This document shows positions 32,565-43,930 of a DNA stretch of 50,010 bases, one piece after another; positions within the stretch are counted from its first letter, which is position 1; each line of letters starts with the position of its first letter. The DNA lies in contig NZ_JAFMTR010000013.1 of assembly GCF_018682675.1 (NCBI RefSeq), positions 1-50,010 on the forward strand, written 5' to 3'. A model generated the notes under the pieces. It worked only from the letters and a program-made list of their open reading frames with translations. It ran no database searches and was not told where the DNA came from. Origin of the DNA: Sphingopyxis soli. GTDB taxonomy: Bacteria; Pseudomonadota; Alphaproteobacteria; Sphingomonadales; Sphingomonadaceae. The position numbers were made by a program, and so were the translations under genes.

Positions 32565-33500
32565 CTATTCCATTTCCCCGCGATCGCGCCGCAGCTGATA
32601 CCATTTCTGCACATTCGCATTGTGCTCGCTCAGCGAGCGCGCGAAGGCGTGGCCGCCATCGCCCTTCGCGACGAAATAGAGATAATCATTCGCCTCGGGA
32701 TCAAGCACTGCGGCGATCGATGCCTTGCCGGGGTTGGCGATCGGCCCCTTCGGTAGGCCGGTCATGCTGTAGGTATTATAATCGTTCACCGCGAGGATCT
32801 CCGACCGCAGGATGCGGCGCCCGAGCGGTTTGCCCTTGGTAATCGGATAGATGATCGTGGGATCGGCCTGAAGCCTCATGCCCACAGCGAGGCGGTTGGT
32901 ATAGACCCCCGCAACGGTGCGGCGTTCGGCGGGGACGCCGGTTTCCTTCTCGACGATCGAGGCGAGCGTCATCGCTTCGTTGCGGTCCTTCGCCGCGCTA
33001 CGGGGCGAGCGCTTCGCCCAGAGTTCGTCGAATGCCTTGTCCATCGCAGCCTGCATCCGCTTCACGACTGCGGCGCGCGTTTCTCCGGTGGTGAAGGCAT
33101 AGCTGTCGGGGAGGATACTGCCCTCTGCCGGCACCGGAATCTCGCCCTTCAGGCGCGGTTCGGCCATCAGCCGCTCCCACACCATGATCGAGGGCATCCC
33201 CTGCGGGATCATGACAAGACGCTGGACGGTCTTGCCCGACTGAAGCAGGCCCAGGATATCGCCCGCGCCCATCCCCTTCTTGATCTCATATTCGCCGGGT
33301 TTGATCGGGTCGTCGCCGCCGAAGAAGCGGGCATGGTTGCGAAAGCTGTCGGCCGACGAGACCGCGCCCGCCTTTTCGAGGATCTCGCCTGCCTTGGCGA
33401 TGCTCGCGCCCGGCGGGATGACGACGACCGTATCGCGCGGCGCGCCGCCCGAACAGGCGGTGAGCGCGAACGCCATCAGGGCTGCAAGCAGCCAGCGCAT
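32565..33500 (-). CDS. mltG: Endolytic transglycosylase MltG (YceG-like)
   Basis: A 311-residue YceG/MltG protein that cuts nascent glycan strands and so helps set peptidoglycan chain length. The N-terminus (MRWLLAALMAFALTAC) is lipoprotein-like, whereas most homologues have a plain transmembrane anchor. A LysM-like region covers residues about 25-90. The catalytic Glu is in TLASIVEKETGV, followed by GVYTNRL, LQADPTIIY and YNTYSMTGLPKGPIANPG, all family hallmarks. It starts 5 bases after fabF, and fabF-mltG linkage is common in alphaproteobacteria. Confidence 0.92.
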   Translation of the reverse strand: MRWLLAALMAFALTACSGGAPRDTVVVIPPGASIAKAGEILEKAGAVSSADSFRNHARFFGGDDPIKPGEYEIKKGMGAGDILGLLQSGKTVQRLVMIPQGMPSIMVWERLMAEPRLKGEIPVPAEGSILPDSYAFTTGETRAAVVKRMQAAMDKAFDELWAKRSPRSAAKDRNEAMTLASIVEKETGVPAERRTVAGVYTNRLAVGMRLQADPTIIYPITKGKPLGRRILRSEILAVNDYNTYSMTGLPKGPIANPGKASIAAVLDPEANDYLYFVAKGDGGHAFARSLSEHNANVQKWYQLRRDRGEME

Positions 33501-33505
33501 GGCGA

Positions 33506-34768
33506 TCAGTCTTCGACCGCTTTGACGATCAGGCTGGCGTTGGTGCCGCCGAAGCCGAAGCTGTTGTTCAGCGCGGCCTTGACCTTGCGCTTCTTCGCCA
33601 CCTTCGGGACGAGGTCGGCGCCTTCGGTCCCCTCGTCGGGATTGTCGAGGTTGAGCGTCGGAGGGACGACCTGGTCGCGGATCGCAAGGATGCAGAAGAT
33701 CGTCTCGACCGCACCCGCGCCGCCGAGCAGGTGGCCGATCGCCGACTTGGTCGAGCTCATCGACACATTCGCCATCGCATCGCCGAACAGGCGCTTCACT
33801 GCGCCAAGTTCGATGGTGTCGGCCATCGTCGACGTGCCGTGCGCGTTGATATAGTCGATGTCCGCGGGGGTCATGCCCGCCTTCTTGAGCGCCGCGCTCA
33901 TCGAACGGAAGGCGCCGTCCATTTCGGGGTCGGGCGCGGTGACGTGATAGGCGTCGCCCGACAGGCCATAGCCCACGACTTCGGCATAGATCTTGGCGCC
34001 GCGCGCCTTGGCATGTTCATATTCCTCGAGCACGACGACGCCTGCGCCCTCGCCCATCACGAAGCCGTCGCGGTCCTTGTCATAGGGACGGCTCGCCTGT
34101 TCGGGGCGGTCGTTGTAGCTCATGTTGAGCGCGCGCGCCTGCGCGAAGCCGGCAATGCCGATCGGGCAGATCGTCGCCTCGGCGCCGCCCGCGAGCATGA
34201 TGTCGGCATCGTCGTCGCGGATCATCCGCGCCGCATCGCCGATCGAATGCGCGCCGGTCGAACAGGCGGTGACGACGGCATGGTTCGGACCCTTGAGGCC
34301 ATATTTGATGCTGACCTGACCCGAGATGAGGTTGATCAGGCGCCCGTGGACGAAGTGCGGCGAAACGCGGCCAGGCCCCTTTTCGGCAAGCAGCAGGCTT
34401 TCGCTCTCGATGCCCGGCAGGCCGCCGATACCCGAGCCGATCGATACGCCGGCGCGCACCTTCTGCTCATCGGTAAGGTCGGTCAGACCCGCATCCTCGA
34501 GCGCCTGGCCGGCGGCATCGATGCCGAAGATGATGAAGGGGTCGACCTGGCGCTGGACCTTGTGATCGACGCGCTTGGCGGGGTCGAAGCCATATTCATG
34601 ATCCGGCCCCTTCACCTCGCAGGCGATGGTGCATTTCTGGTCCGACGCGTCGAAATGGGTGATCGGACCCGCGCCCGATTTGCCCGCGATCAGATTGGTC
34701 CAGGTGGTTTCCACATCACCGCCCAGCGGCGTCACCAAACCCAAACCCGTCACCACAACCCGGCGCAT
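33506..34768 (-). CDS. fabF: 3-oxoacyl-ACP synthase II (FabF)
   Basis: A 420-residue condensing enzyme of type II fatty acid synthesis, elongating acyl-ACP with malonyl-ACP. The active-site Cys is in VVTACSTGAHS, and the two His are in INAHGTSTMAD and SAIGHLLGGAGA. The C-terminus NNSFGFGGTNASLIV is conserved. Of three in-frame ATGs the third was chosen, as AAAGGA stands 6 nt from it. It lies downstream of acpP after a strong terminator, so it probably has its own promoter or is expressed by read-through. Confidence 0.96.
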   Translation of the reverse strand: MRRVVVTGLGLVTPLGGDVETTWTNLIAGKSGAGPITHFDASDQKCTIACEVKGPDHEYGFDPAKRVDHKVQRQVDPFIIFGIDAAGQALEDAGLTDLTDEQKVRAGVSIGSGIGGLPGIESESLLLAEKGPGRVSPHFVHGRLINLISGQVSIKYGLKGPNHAVVTACSTGAHSIGDAARMIRDDDADIMLAGGAEATICPIGIAGFAQARALNMSYNDRPEQASRPYDKDRDGFVMGEGAGVVVLEEYEHAKARGAKIYAEVVGYGLSGDAYHVTAPDPEMDGAFRSMSAALKKAGMTPADIDYINAHGTSTMADTIELGAVKRLFGDAMANVSMSSTKSAIGHLLGGAGAVETIFCILAIRDQVVPPTLNLDNPDEGTEGADLVPKVAKKRKVKAALNNSFGFGGTNASLIVKAVED

Positions 34769-34824
34769 AGTCATTCCTTTCATCGGCCCCTGCCCCCGCA
34801 GCGGGCCGCGTCATATTTTTGCAT

Positions 34825-34908
34825 CGTCACCCCGGCGAAGGCCGGGGTCTCGCCCTTCCGACCTGCAATCACCGAGATGGCGAGATCCCGGCCTTCGCCG
34901 GGATGACG
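34825..34908. repeat. Paired REP-like palindromes
   Basis: CGTCACCCCGGCGAAGGCCG (from 34825) and the inverted counterpart ending at 34908 (CCCGGCCTTCGCCGGGATG) face each other around a short core. Such REP pairs are common between genes in sphingomonads. It lies between fabF and the acpP terminator. Confidence 0.7.
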
Positions 34909-34952
34909 GATATAGCGCTGTGCTCGGCCATATCCATCCAGGTCATATCCAT

Positions 34953-35000
34953 AAAAAAAGCTTCCCGGCCACTGCGCACGAACGCTCGGGACCGGGAAGC
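34953..35000 (-). terminator. Intrinsic terminator of acpP
   Basis: On the minus strand, GCTTCCCGG and CCGGGAAGC form a perfect 9-bp stem followed directly by seven Ts (34953-34959). It lies 56 bases past the acpP stop codon. Confidence 0.8.
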
Positions 35001-35055
35001 CGGAAACGCGTGGGCGGCGTCGCCGCCGCGTCCGGCTGCGCCGGACAGGGCCCGA

Positions 35056-35292
35056 TTAGCCCTTGTTCGCTTCGATATAGTCGATCGCATCCTTGACGGT
35101 GGCGATCTTTTCCGCCGCGTCGTCAGGAATTTCGACGCCGAATTCTTCTTCGAACGCCATCACCAGTTCGACGATGTCGAGGCTGTCGGCGCCCAGATCG
35201 TCGATGAAGCTGGCTTCCTCCGTGACCTTGTCGGCTTCGACGCCCAGATGTTCGACGACGATCTTCTTAACCTTTTCGGCCGAATCGCTCAT
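35056..35292 (-). CDS. acpP: Acyl carrier protein
   Basis: A 78-residue acidic acyl carrier protein. The phosphopantetheine attachment Ser37 is in the classic [11 protein letters not shown] motif. Length and sequence are those of AcpP of fatty acid synthesis. AAAGGA lies before the ATG. It is followed by a strong terminator and then fabF on the same strand, the usual order. Confidence 0.97.
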   Translation of the reverse strand: MSDSAEKVKKIVVEHLGVEADKVTEEASFIDDLGADSLDIVELVMAFEEEFGVEIPDDAAEKIATVKDAIDYIEANKG

Positions 35293-35520
35293 GCACAGTT
35301 CCTTTTTTCTGACTATGGCGTGAATGTTGAAATTCGCCCTAGTGCCCAGCGCGGGGGCTGGCAAGAGGGCTGGCATCGGTCGGACGCCGAGCGTGCTGTC
35401 GATCGCTGGCTTTCAACGGCAATCCAGTCCGGCCCACCCGTTTTCCCGCCCCTTCTATAGTCGGCGAAGACATAGGAATTGCGCCGCGCGCGTTCAAGAG
35501 ACGCCTCGCGGGAACGGGAT

Positions 35521-37281
35521 TCAGGACGCCGGGCCGGGCGGCACGACGCCGGACTCGCGGAGCGCCGCCGACGCACGAACGATGACCGCCGGAGTGATCA
35601 GGAACTGTCGCAACACCGTTTCCGGCGCGGCGTTCGCGGGCTGCTTCGTATATTTCAGCAATGCTTGCCAAGTCGCGCGCGCTTCCGGCAGATGCCCCTG
35701 CCGCGCCAGGACGATCGCGCGGACCATCATGAACTGCGGTTCCATCTTGCTGGGCGTCGGCACCCGGTCGAGAATGGCCTGTGCCGCCTGTTGATCCCCC
35801 GCTTGCGACCGCACAAAGGCCAGCGTCACCGCGGGCACGCCGGGGTAGGAGGCGTCGAGATCGAGCGACCGCTGCAACAGCGCGGTGCCCTCATCCGGCT
35901 GCCCGCAGGCAAGTTTGAACAGCCCGAGAAATCCGGCGATGTCGGCATCATAGGGATTGAGCCGCATCGCGCCGTCGCCGAGCGCAAGCCCGGCGGGGCA
36001 ATTGCCCGCATAGAAGTTCGCGCGCGACATCGCGAAAAGGCCCGCCGAGGACCCCGGACCATTTTCATAGGCGCGCTCGGCAAGCGCCCGCGCTTCGGCA
36101 AAGGCGGCGGCGCCCTCGGGCGTGTTGCGGCGCGGTTGCCAGTCGCCGAAGCGGACGAGCGACAGCGCGGTCAACGCGACCGGATCGTCCGGAGTGCGGT
36201 CCAGCGTAGCACGCAGGCAGGCATCGATCTGCCGTGCAGCGGTGGCGCTGCGCATCTGGCGCACCCGGTTGAATTGCGCGAGGCATGGAAAGCCCGGCGC
36301 GAAATCGTTCGGATGGCGCTGGACCTGATCACGGACGATCACGCCATAGTCCCCGGCGATCTGGGCGATGGCGGTGTCGACCGGCGCGAATTCCGGCATC
36401 TGCGACTTTTCGAGATGAAATTGTTGCGACCAGATCGTCCGCTGATCGGCGACCCGGTTCAGCACCAGCGTAACGTCGGCGGGTCCATCGAGGTCGCGGA
36501 CAAGCAGGACGTCGAGGCGATAGTCCGGCTGCGGCGCGGCGGCCGACGATCCATTCGCTTCCGCGCTTCGCAAGTCGACCAGTTCGAACCGCCGGAAACC
36601 GTCGCGAAGGCGCCCGTCGAGCGCGCGTGCGAGCGCGCGCGAAACCGGCGTTTCGCCCGCCTGCGGCGCCCCGACCTCCAGCAGCGGCATGGGAACGGGG
36701 GTTGCGCCGCCCATCCGCCCCCAATTGGCATAGGTCCACCATCCGGCGGCGGCGGCCAGCAGCACGAAAAGCGGCGTCGCCACCCGGCGCGCATAGCCGG
36801 ATCGCGCCGAGATCCCGGCGTCGCGCTTGTGGCGCGATGACGCCACGTCCGTATCGGCGTTTCGCGCGCGTTCCGCCGCCATGTCACCCTCGGCGTCCGC
36901 GGCCGATCGGGCGGGGGGCGCCGCGCGATGCTGGACGACGATTTCGTAACTACCCTGCGGAACCCGCAGACGGTGGATCCATGGCGTTTCGGCATAGTAG
37001 CGATCGAGCAGCGTCCGGAGTCGGCCGACCATGACGCGGGGATAGCTGTCGACCGCAGGATCGAAATCGGCGCTGCGTCCCAACGCCTCGGTTGCGATCG
37101 CATAGGCCTTGGGGGCGCTGCGACCGCCGCGCAGGCGATGCTCGACAAGGAATTGCAACAGACGCGACAGAACCGGCGAACGGGTGAACAGGGCCGAATC
37201 GCGCAGCTGTTCGAACTCGGCGGCAATGATCCGGTCGGTTTCATCACCATCGGGAAGCTGATCAGCGATTATATGGTCCAT
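35521..37281 (-). CDS. Membrane-anchored winged-helix/TPR regulator-like protein
   Basis: A 586-residue protein. The N-terminal ~110 residues match the winged-helix-like domain found in adenylate-cyclase/TPR proteins (SRLLQFLVEHRLRGG, KAYAIATEALGR, DFDPAVDSYPRVMVGRLR, VPQGSYEIVV). A single transmembrane helix is at about residues 165-187 (TPLFVLLAAAAGWWTYANW). The C-terminal half is alpha-helical with TPR-like repeats (residues about 370-560). This is a ToxR/CadC-like topology: cytoplasmic DNA-binding-like head and periplasmic sensor. No catalytic motif is seen. It is alone between acpP and a VOC gene, with long gaps on both sides. Confidence 0.72.
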   Translation of the reverse strand: MDHIIADQLPDGDETDRIIAAEFEQLRDSALFTRSPVLSRLLQFLVEHRLRGGRSAPKAYAIATEALGRSADFDPAVDSYPRVMVGRLRTLLDRYYAETPWIHRLRVPQGSYEIVVQHRAAPPARSAADAEGDMAAERARNADTDVASSRHKRDAGISARSGYARRVATPLFVLLAAAAGWWTYANWGRMGGATPVPMPLLEVGAPQAGETPVSRALARALDGRLRDGFRRFELVDLRSAEANGSSAAAPQPDYRLDVLLVRDLDGPADVTLVLNRVADQRTIWSQQFHLEKSQMPEFAPVDTAIAQIAGDYGVIVRDQVQRHPNDFAPGFPCLAQFNRVRQMRSATAARQIDACLRATLDRTPDDPVALTALSLVRFGDWQPRRNTPEGAAAFAEARALAERAYENGPGSSAGLFAMSRANFYAGNCPAGLALGDGAMRLNPYDADIAGFLGLFKLACGQPDEGTALLQRSLDLDASYPGVPAVTLAFVRSQAGDQQAAQAILDRVPTPSKMEPQFMMVRAIVLARQGHLPEARATWQALLKYTKQPANAAPETVLRQFLITPAVIVRASAALRESGVVPPGPAS

Positions 37282-37749
37282 GCAACCTCGAATGCCCCCT
37301 CGCGAGGCGTGCGCGCTAGATACGCCAAACGGCCGGGACAGCTAGCCGATTTTACCACCATGTAACGGTAACAGAAGGCCGCAGCCTTATATCAAAATCA
37401 TTAAGGGGTGCCAAATGACGCTGAAAAGCGACATTTGTGGTTAATAATTTCTTGCCGTTTCGCGACATGCCGCGTCGTGACCCCTTGTAACTGCCATATC
37501 GCCGGGGGACGTGAGATCGTTCAACGGTCGCGACGTGCCCTGTGCCGTCGTGGTCTGGGCTGGGCTTATGCCCGGTTGGGACAATTGGGGTCGCAAGATC
37601 GAAGGGCGCGAGCTGGTCCCTGGCGCTTTTCGGCATATCGGGCGGCTCCATAACAGTGACTCCGCCGGACGGACATGCAGCCCCACCTGCATCCCGTCCG
37701 GCGAGTCCGAAGCCCGACACATCGGCCCCGGCGTTCCAAGTTTCGCTAC
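37282..37749. other. Gene-poor intergenic region
   Basis: About 470 bases between the winged-helix/TPR gene and the VOC gene. Reading frames exist on both strands but none has a good ribosome site or family resemblance. The part at 37370-37460 is relatively AT-rich and may contain a promoter for the leftward TPR gene. Confidence 0.4.
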
Positions 37750-38147
37750 TCAGGCCGGCCCGATCCGAAAGGCGCACAGCTTGTTGCCGTCGAGGTCACG
37801 GAAATAGGCGGCATAGAAGGCCTGCTCGCCGTCGTCGCCGCGAACGCCCGGCGATCCTTCGCAGCTGCCGCCGAGTTCGAGCGCCTTGGCATGGAGCGCA
37901 TCGACCTTCGCGCGCTCGTCGACGACGATCGCCGCCATATGGCCGTTGCCGCGATCGGCGGGCCGTCATAGGGCCGCGTCACCGCAATGCCGGGCTGGCC
38001 CCAACCGGTGCCATAAAGGGTAAAGCCGTTCGCCTCGGTATCCGACATGCGCATCAACTCGCTCGCGCCGATCGTCCCGAGCAGCCCGGCATAAAATTCG
38101 CGGGCGCGCGGCAAATCGTCGGTGCCCATGGTCACATAGCCGATCAT
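37750..38147 (-). pseudogene. VOC-family (glyoxalase-like) protein with a single-base frameshift
   Basis: The two halves of a roughly 132-residue vicinal-oxygen-chelate protein lie in different frames. The N-terminal half (MIGYVTMGTDDLPRAREFYA to TRPYDG) reads from 38147; the C-terminal half (MAAIVVDERAKVDALHAKAL to NKLCAFRIGPA) ends at 37750. Relatives continue DG-x-P-x-x-x-GNG-x-M across the junction, here near 37940-37965, where one base seems missing. Such proteins are typically lactoylglutathione-lyase-like. GGGAGAG precedes the ATG. Either a degenerate gene or a sequence error. Confidence 0.72.
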
Positions 38148-38221
38148 GTTTCTCTCTCCCTTCAAACAGAAAGGGCGCCGGTTCGCACCGACGCCCCGCT
38201 TGTACGCTATTGCCGTTTGGC

Positions 38222-38746
38222 TCAGCTCTTGGTCGCGGCCGCGCCGTCCTTGCAGGGACCGGTGTGGGTGCTCGTCATCTGCAGCACCATCTCCATCTCG
38301 CCCTGACCGGTCGGCATCTTGCCCTTGGTCGTGATTGTCACATCGGTCTTCTTCGCTTCCATCGTACCGGCCATCGCCATATCGACCGTCTGGCCATTGG
38401 CGGTGCAGGTGCCGGCGACGTCGATCTTGCCGCCGCTGACATCCTTTTTCGACCATTTGCACTCGCCGCCGTTGCCCGGCCCCTTGGCGAGTTCGGCCGC
38501 GATATCTTCCTTGTCGACCTGCTCCTGCGTGAAGCACTGGTCCATGCCGCTGGCGCCTTCCATCATCTTCGCCATGCCATCCTTCATTTCGGGCGGCATG
38601 CCCGGGACGTCGAACTTCACCAGCTTGACGTCGGTCTTCCAGTTTCCAGCCTCGCGCTTGACGGTGCCGCCGGCATTTTCGGTCTTGCTGCAGCCCGCCG
38701 TCGCCAATGCAACGCCAAGAGCGGCGAAAGTGAGTAGCTTTTTCAT
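38222..38746 (-). CDS. DUF3617 family lipoprotein
   Basis: A 174-residue exported protein with a lipoprotein signal ([19 protein letters not shown]) and a DUF3617 domain. Features are [20 protein letters not shown], the Cys-containing DQCFTQEQV, and [19 protein letters not shown]. It is common in sphingomonads and of unknown function. Four Cys in the mature domain may form disulfides. The second ATG was chosen because GGGG lies 6 nt from it. It is divergent from uvrB, with only 61 bases between. Confidence 0.82.
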   Translation of the reverse strand: MKKLLTFAALGVALATAGCSKTENAGGTVKREAGNWKTDVKLVKFDVPGMPPEMKDGMAKMMEGASGMDQCFTQEQVDKEDIAAELAKGPGNGGECKWSKKDVSGGKIDVAGTCTANGQTVDMAMAGTMEAKKTDVTITTKGKMPTGQGEMEMVLQMTSTHTGPCKDGAAATKS

Positions 38747-38807
38747 ATCCATCCCCTGTGACTCATTGCGATTGTGCGCCCACCCCATCGATACCATATT
38801 GGCAGCG

Positions 38808-40994
<2,187 letters not shown>

Positions 40995-41009
40995 CTATCT
41001 GCTCACCGG

Positions 41010-41043
41010 TGTGAAATATCACATTGACATATCATGACCGTGA
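41010..41043 (+). promoter_or_regulatory. Inverted repeats and possible -35 box upstream of the toxin-antitoxin operon
   Basis: TGTGA-AATA-TCACA (41010-41023) is immediately followed by TTGACA (41024-41029) and then by a second dyad around ATCATGACCGTGAT. This could be the operon's operator-promoter. No clear -10 box was picked out. Confidence 0.35.
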
Positions 41044-41082
41044 TGACATCTCTGCGCAATCAGGTTGTGCGGAGCATTTGTC

Positions 41083-41652
41083 ATGAGCGGTCGAACGAAA
41101 GCTGACTTCCTAGAATTCCTAGACTGGCTAGGCTCGAAGGGACTCATGCCTCTTAATACGGCTCAAGCAAGAAAGGCGGTCGCCAATAAAGTCCTTGCGG
41201 CTCTCGAAGAGGAGGAGCTTTCGGATATCACGGCACTGGATATCGATAATGTCATGCTGCGCTTCACCAACAAATTTGGGAAAAAATACAAGCCTGAAAG
41301 CCAGAGAACTTATCGCAGCCGATTCGAAACCTCGGTAGCCGATTTCAAGGCTTATTGTGACAACCCGGTTGGCTTTCGGCCACAGGGCCGTCCGCAGATT
41401 AAGCGCCCCATATCTGAGCAACCAAATGGAGGGGACAAGAAAAAGCTGGTACTGCGCAAGCCGGCCGTAAAGACACCCCCTCCCCAAGATCACTCGGTCG
41501 ATACTGAATCACCCGGCTCAGGAAATGTGATTCCCATTCAGATCCGTCATAATTTGACTGTTCGGATCGGACCGGTCCCATTTGATCTGACCAAGAGCGA
41601 AGCCACAAAGATAGCAAATATCATCCTAGCACACGCAACGCCCATAGACTGA
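41083..41652 (+). CDS. Hypothetical protein linked to toxin-antitoxin genes
   Basis: A 189-residue protein of no family I recognise. Residues 1-90 are helical and charged (FLEFLDWLGSKGL, SDITALDIDNVMLRFTNKFG, RTYRSRFETSVADFKAYC) and recall the SAM-like core-binding domain of tyrosine recombinases without a catalytic domain. A Pro/Lys-rich linker follows. The C-terminal ~40 residues (QIRHNLTVRIGPVPFDLTKSE) form a small separate unit. Base composition is clearly lower in GC than its neighbours, suggesting transfer. GGAG lies 8 nt upstream of the ATG. It ends 8 bases before the toxin gene and is probably co-transcribed. Confidence 0.6.
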   Translation: MSGRTKADFLEFLDWLGSKGLMPLNTAQARKAVANKVLAALEEEELSDITALDIDNVMLRFTNKFGKKYKPESQRTYRSRFETSVADFKAYCDNPVGFRPQGRPQIKRPISEQPNGGDKKKLVLRKPAVKTPPPQDHSVDTESPGSGNVIPIQIRHNLTVRIGPVPFDLTKSEATKIANIILAHATPID

Positions 41653-41660
41653 GTAACCAG

Positions 41661-42026
41661 ATGCCAGATGAGCTTGACAATCCGAAAAATGTCCTCTATA
41701 CAGGACAGGCTTACCGACTGGCGGAAACGACCGAATTCGCCAGTTGGCTTAGTTCATTGCGGGACATTCGAGCGATAGCGAAAATCGTCGATCGTCTGAA
41801 ACGCGCGTCGAACGGCAATTTCGGGGACCATAAGTCCGTCAAGGGCGGCGTCTTGGAAATGCGGATCGACTATGGACCGGGCTATCGGGTTTATTTCTTC
41901 CGGCGCGGTAAGGAGCTTGTCATTCTGCTGTGTGGCGGTGACAAGCGGAGTCAGGATGACGATGTCGCCCGCGCCAAGCGGTTGAAGGAAGAGATTGAAG
42001 GCCGTGACGGAGCTACGACCATTTGA
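41661..42026 (+). CDS. RelE/HigB-type toxin of a type II toxin-antitoxin system
   Basis: A 121-residue RelE-superfamily toxin, expected to be a ribosome-dependent mRNA endonuclease. The C-terminal core shows the family pattern: KSVKGGVLEMRIDYGPGYRVYF, then ELVILLCGGDKRSQDDDVARAK, with Arg and Tyr residues typical of the active site. The N-terminal extension (about 20 residues) is unusual. The gene overlaps the antitoxin gene by 23 bases, toxin first, the order of higBA-type loci. Confidence 0.85.
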   Translation: MPDELDNPKNVLYTGQAYRLAETTEFASWLSSLRDIRAIAKIVDRLKRASNGNFGDHKSVKGGVLEMRIDYGPGYRVYFFRRGKELVILLCGGDKRSQDDDVARAKRLKEEIEGRDGATTI

Positions 42027-42294
42027 CGCAGCAACCTATCTCGCGACCGAGGAGCACATCCTCTATTATCTCGAAGCGGCGATGGAAGGGAATGATCCGA
42101 AACACATCGCCAGCGCGCTCGGTGACGTCGCCCGCTCGAAAGGCATGAGCGAAATCGCCCGCAAGACCGGGCTTGGCCGACAAGCACTTTACAATTCACT
42201 GTCGGAAAGCGGCAATCCGACGCTGGAAACGCTGATGGCCGTTCTCGACGCCCTCGGCCTCGAATTATCGGTGCAGCCCAAAAGGGCCGCCTGA
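42004..42294 (+). CDS. HigA-like antitoxin with HTH domain
   Basis: A 96-residue antitoxin of the addiction-module antidote family. An N-terminal segment (ELRPFDAATYLATEEHILYYL) typical of the family is followed by an HTH: GMSEIARKTGLGRQALYNSL and NPTLETLMAVLDALGLELSV. It neutralises the upstream toxin and represses the operon. Start at GTG (GGAAGAG 10 nt upstream); a TTG three codons earlier is possible. Together with the upstream unknown gene it forms a small inserted module in the chromosome between uvrB and the S10 peptidase. Confidence 0.85.
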   Translation: MTELRPFDAATYLATEEHILYYLEAAMEGNDPKHIASALGDVARSKGMSEIARKTGLGRQALYNSLSESGNPTLETLMAVLDALGLELSVQPKRAA

Positions 42295-42390
42295 CGCCTT
42301 CGACCAAGACCCCACTGCAACCGACCAGCACCATTGCCCCCTCCCCGCGCGCGGATTAGCGTCCACGCTTCAAAACGGGGAGACAAGTTG

Positions 42391-43896
42391 ATGAAATCGG
42401 GTCTGTCGATGATCGCGCTGGCGCTTGCCGTCGCGGTTCCTGCCATCGTCCATGCCGAGGACCAGAACGACAAACCGAAGGTGGACAAGGTCGACGACAT
42501 CACGCCCCAGGTCCGCACCACAAAGCTCTCCGGCACCTTCGGCGGCCAGCGTATCAATTACGCCGCGACGATCGGCGAGACGATCATCAAGAACAAGGAC
42601 GGCGTGCCCGAAGTCGCGGTCGTCACCACCGCCTATATCAGGGAACCGCGCGACCCGAACCGGCCGGTGACGTTTCTGTTCAACGGCGGCCCGGGATCGG
42701 GCACCGTCTGGCTGATGATGGGGGCGTTCGGGCCGAAGCGCGTTGCGATCCCCGGTGATGCGCGCGACGACGGCGCCCCGCCCTATCCGATCGTCGACAA
42801 TCCCGACGCGCTGCTCGACGTCACCGACATCGTCTTCATCGACCCGCCGGGCACGGGCTTTTCGCACCTGATCGGCAAGGCCGACCCCAAGGACTATTAC
42901 GGCGTGACGCAGGACGCCAAGCTGGTCGCCGAGGTGATCCGGCGTTGGCTGAACGACAACGGCCGCTGGAACAGCCCCAAATATCTCGGCGGCGAAAGCT
43001 ATGGCACGACGCGCTCGGCGGCGGTCGCGAACCAGCTGATGAACGAAACGTACAACGACGTCGCGCTCAACGGTATCATCCTGATCTCGACGGTGCTCGA
43101 TTTCGCGGCGGGCGCCGACACGCCGGGCAACGAATTGTCGCCAATCACCAACCTGCCTTCGATGGCCGCGACCGCCCAATTCCATGGCAAAGCCGGAGCC
43201 GGCCTTTCGGTCGAGCAGTTCGTCGAGGAAGCAAGGCAATGGGCGATCGGCCCCTATGCCGCCGCGCTGCTCAAAGGGCAGAAATTGCTGGGCGAGGAGC
43301 GCGCCGCGATCCGCCGCGACCTCGCGCGTTTTACCGGGCTCAGCGAAACCTATCTTGAAAGCGCCGACCTGCGCGTCACGCCGAGCCGCTTCTACAAGGA
43401 ATTGCTGCGCGACCGCGGCCTCACCGTCGGGCGGCTCGACAGCCGCTATACGGGCAAGGATTATGACAGCGCGGGCGAAGAGCCCGACAACGACCCCAGC
43501 TTCTATGGCATCGACGCGAGCTATACCGCCGCGATCAACAGCTGGAGCCGCGACACGCTGGGGTTCAAGACCGACCGCGAATATCAGTCGATCAGCGGGA
43601 TCGGCGGGCAATGGGACTGGCGGATCGGCGGGCGCGACACCAACGCCTATATGAATGTCACGCCCTATATCGGCCAGGCGCTGCGCGAGAATTCAGGGCT
43701 GCGCGTGTTCGTCGGCCAGGGCTATTATGATTTCGCGACGCCCTTCTTCGCCGCCGAATATGCGCTGTCGCGCACCGGCATCCCGCAGGACCGCATCGAG
43801 TATAAATATTATGGCGCGGGCCACATGATGTACATCCGCGACGAGGACCGCCACAAATTATCGGCTGACGTCCGCGCCTTCATTCGCGGGCGTTAG
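42391..43896 (+). CDS. Serine carboxypeptidase (peptidase family S10), exported
   Basis: A 501-residue secreted alpha/beta-hydrolase carboxypeptidase. The signal peptide ends near AIVHAED. The nucleophile is in LGGESYGTTRS, the Asp in GQGYYDFATPF and the His in GAGHMMYI. NGGPGSGTVWL (oxyanion region) and DPPGTGFS are classic S10 motifs. GGGGAG precedes the ATG. Sphingomonads have several such periplasmic peptidases. It converges with the small membrane-protein gene. Confidence 0.92.
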   Translation: MKSGLSMIALALAVAVPAIVHAEDQNDKPKVDKVDDITPQVRTTKLSGTFGGQRINYAATIGETIIKNKDGVPEVAVVTTAYIREPRDPNRPVTFLFNGGPGSGTVWLMMGAFGPKRVAIPGDARDDGAPPYPIVDNPDALLDVTDIVFIDPPGTGFSHLIGKADPKDYYGVTQDAKLVAEVIRRWLNDNGRWNSPKYLGGESYGTTRSAAVANQLMNETYNDVALNGIILISTVLDFAAGADTPGNELSPITNLPSMAATAQFHGKAGAGLSVEQFVEEARQWAIGPYAAALLKGQKLLGEERAAIRRDLARFTGLSETYLESADLRVTPSRFYKELLRDRGLTVGRLDSRYTGKDYDSAGEEPDNDPSFYGIDASYTAAINSWSRDTLGFKTDREYQSISGIGGQWDWRIGGRDTNAYMNVTPYIGQALRENSGLRVFVGQGYYDFATPFFAAEYALSRTGIPQDRIEYKYYGAGHMMYIRDEDRHKLSADVRAFIRGR

Positions 43897-43930
43897 CATC
43901 TGAGAGGCGCCCGGGGGCGTCCCTCATATG

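Noticed and set aside
37352..37777. Overlapping frames on both strands in the gap right of the TPR gene
   Set aside because: No ribosome sites and no family similarity; the left part is AT-rich and looks like control DNA.
41010..41023. CRP-binding site
   Set aside because: TGTGA and TCACA are separated by 4 bases, not the 6 required for CRP/FNR-type sites; kept only as an unspecified inverted repeat.
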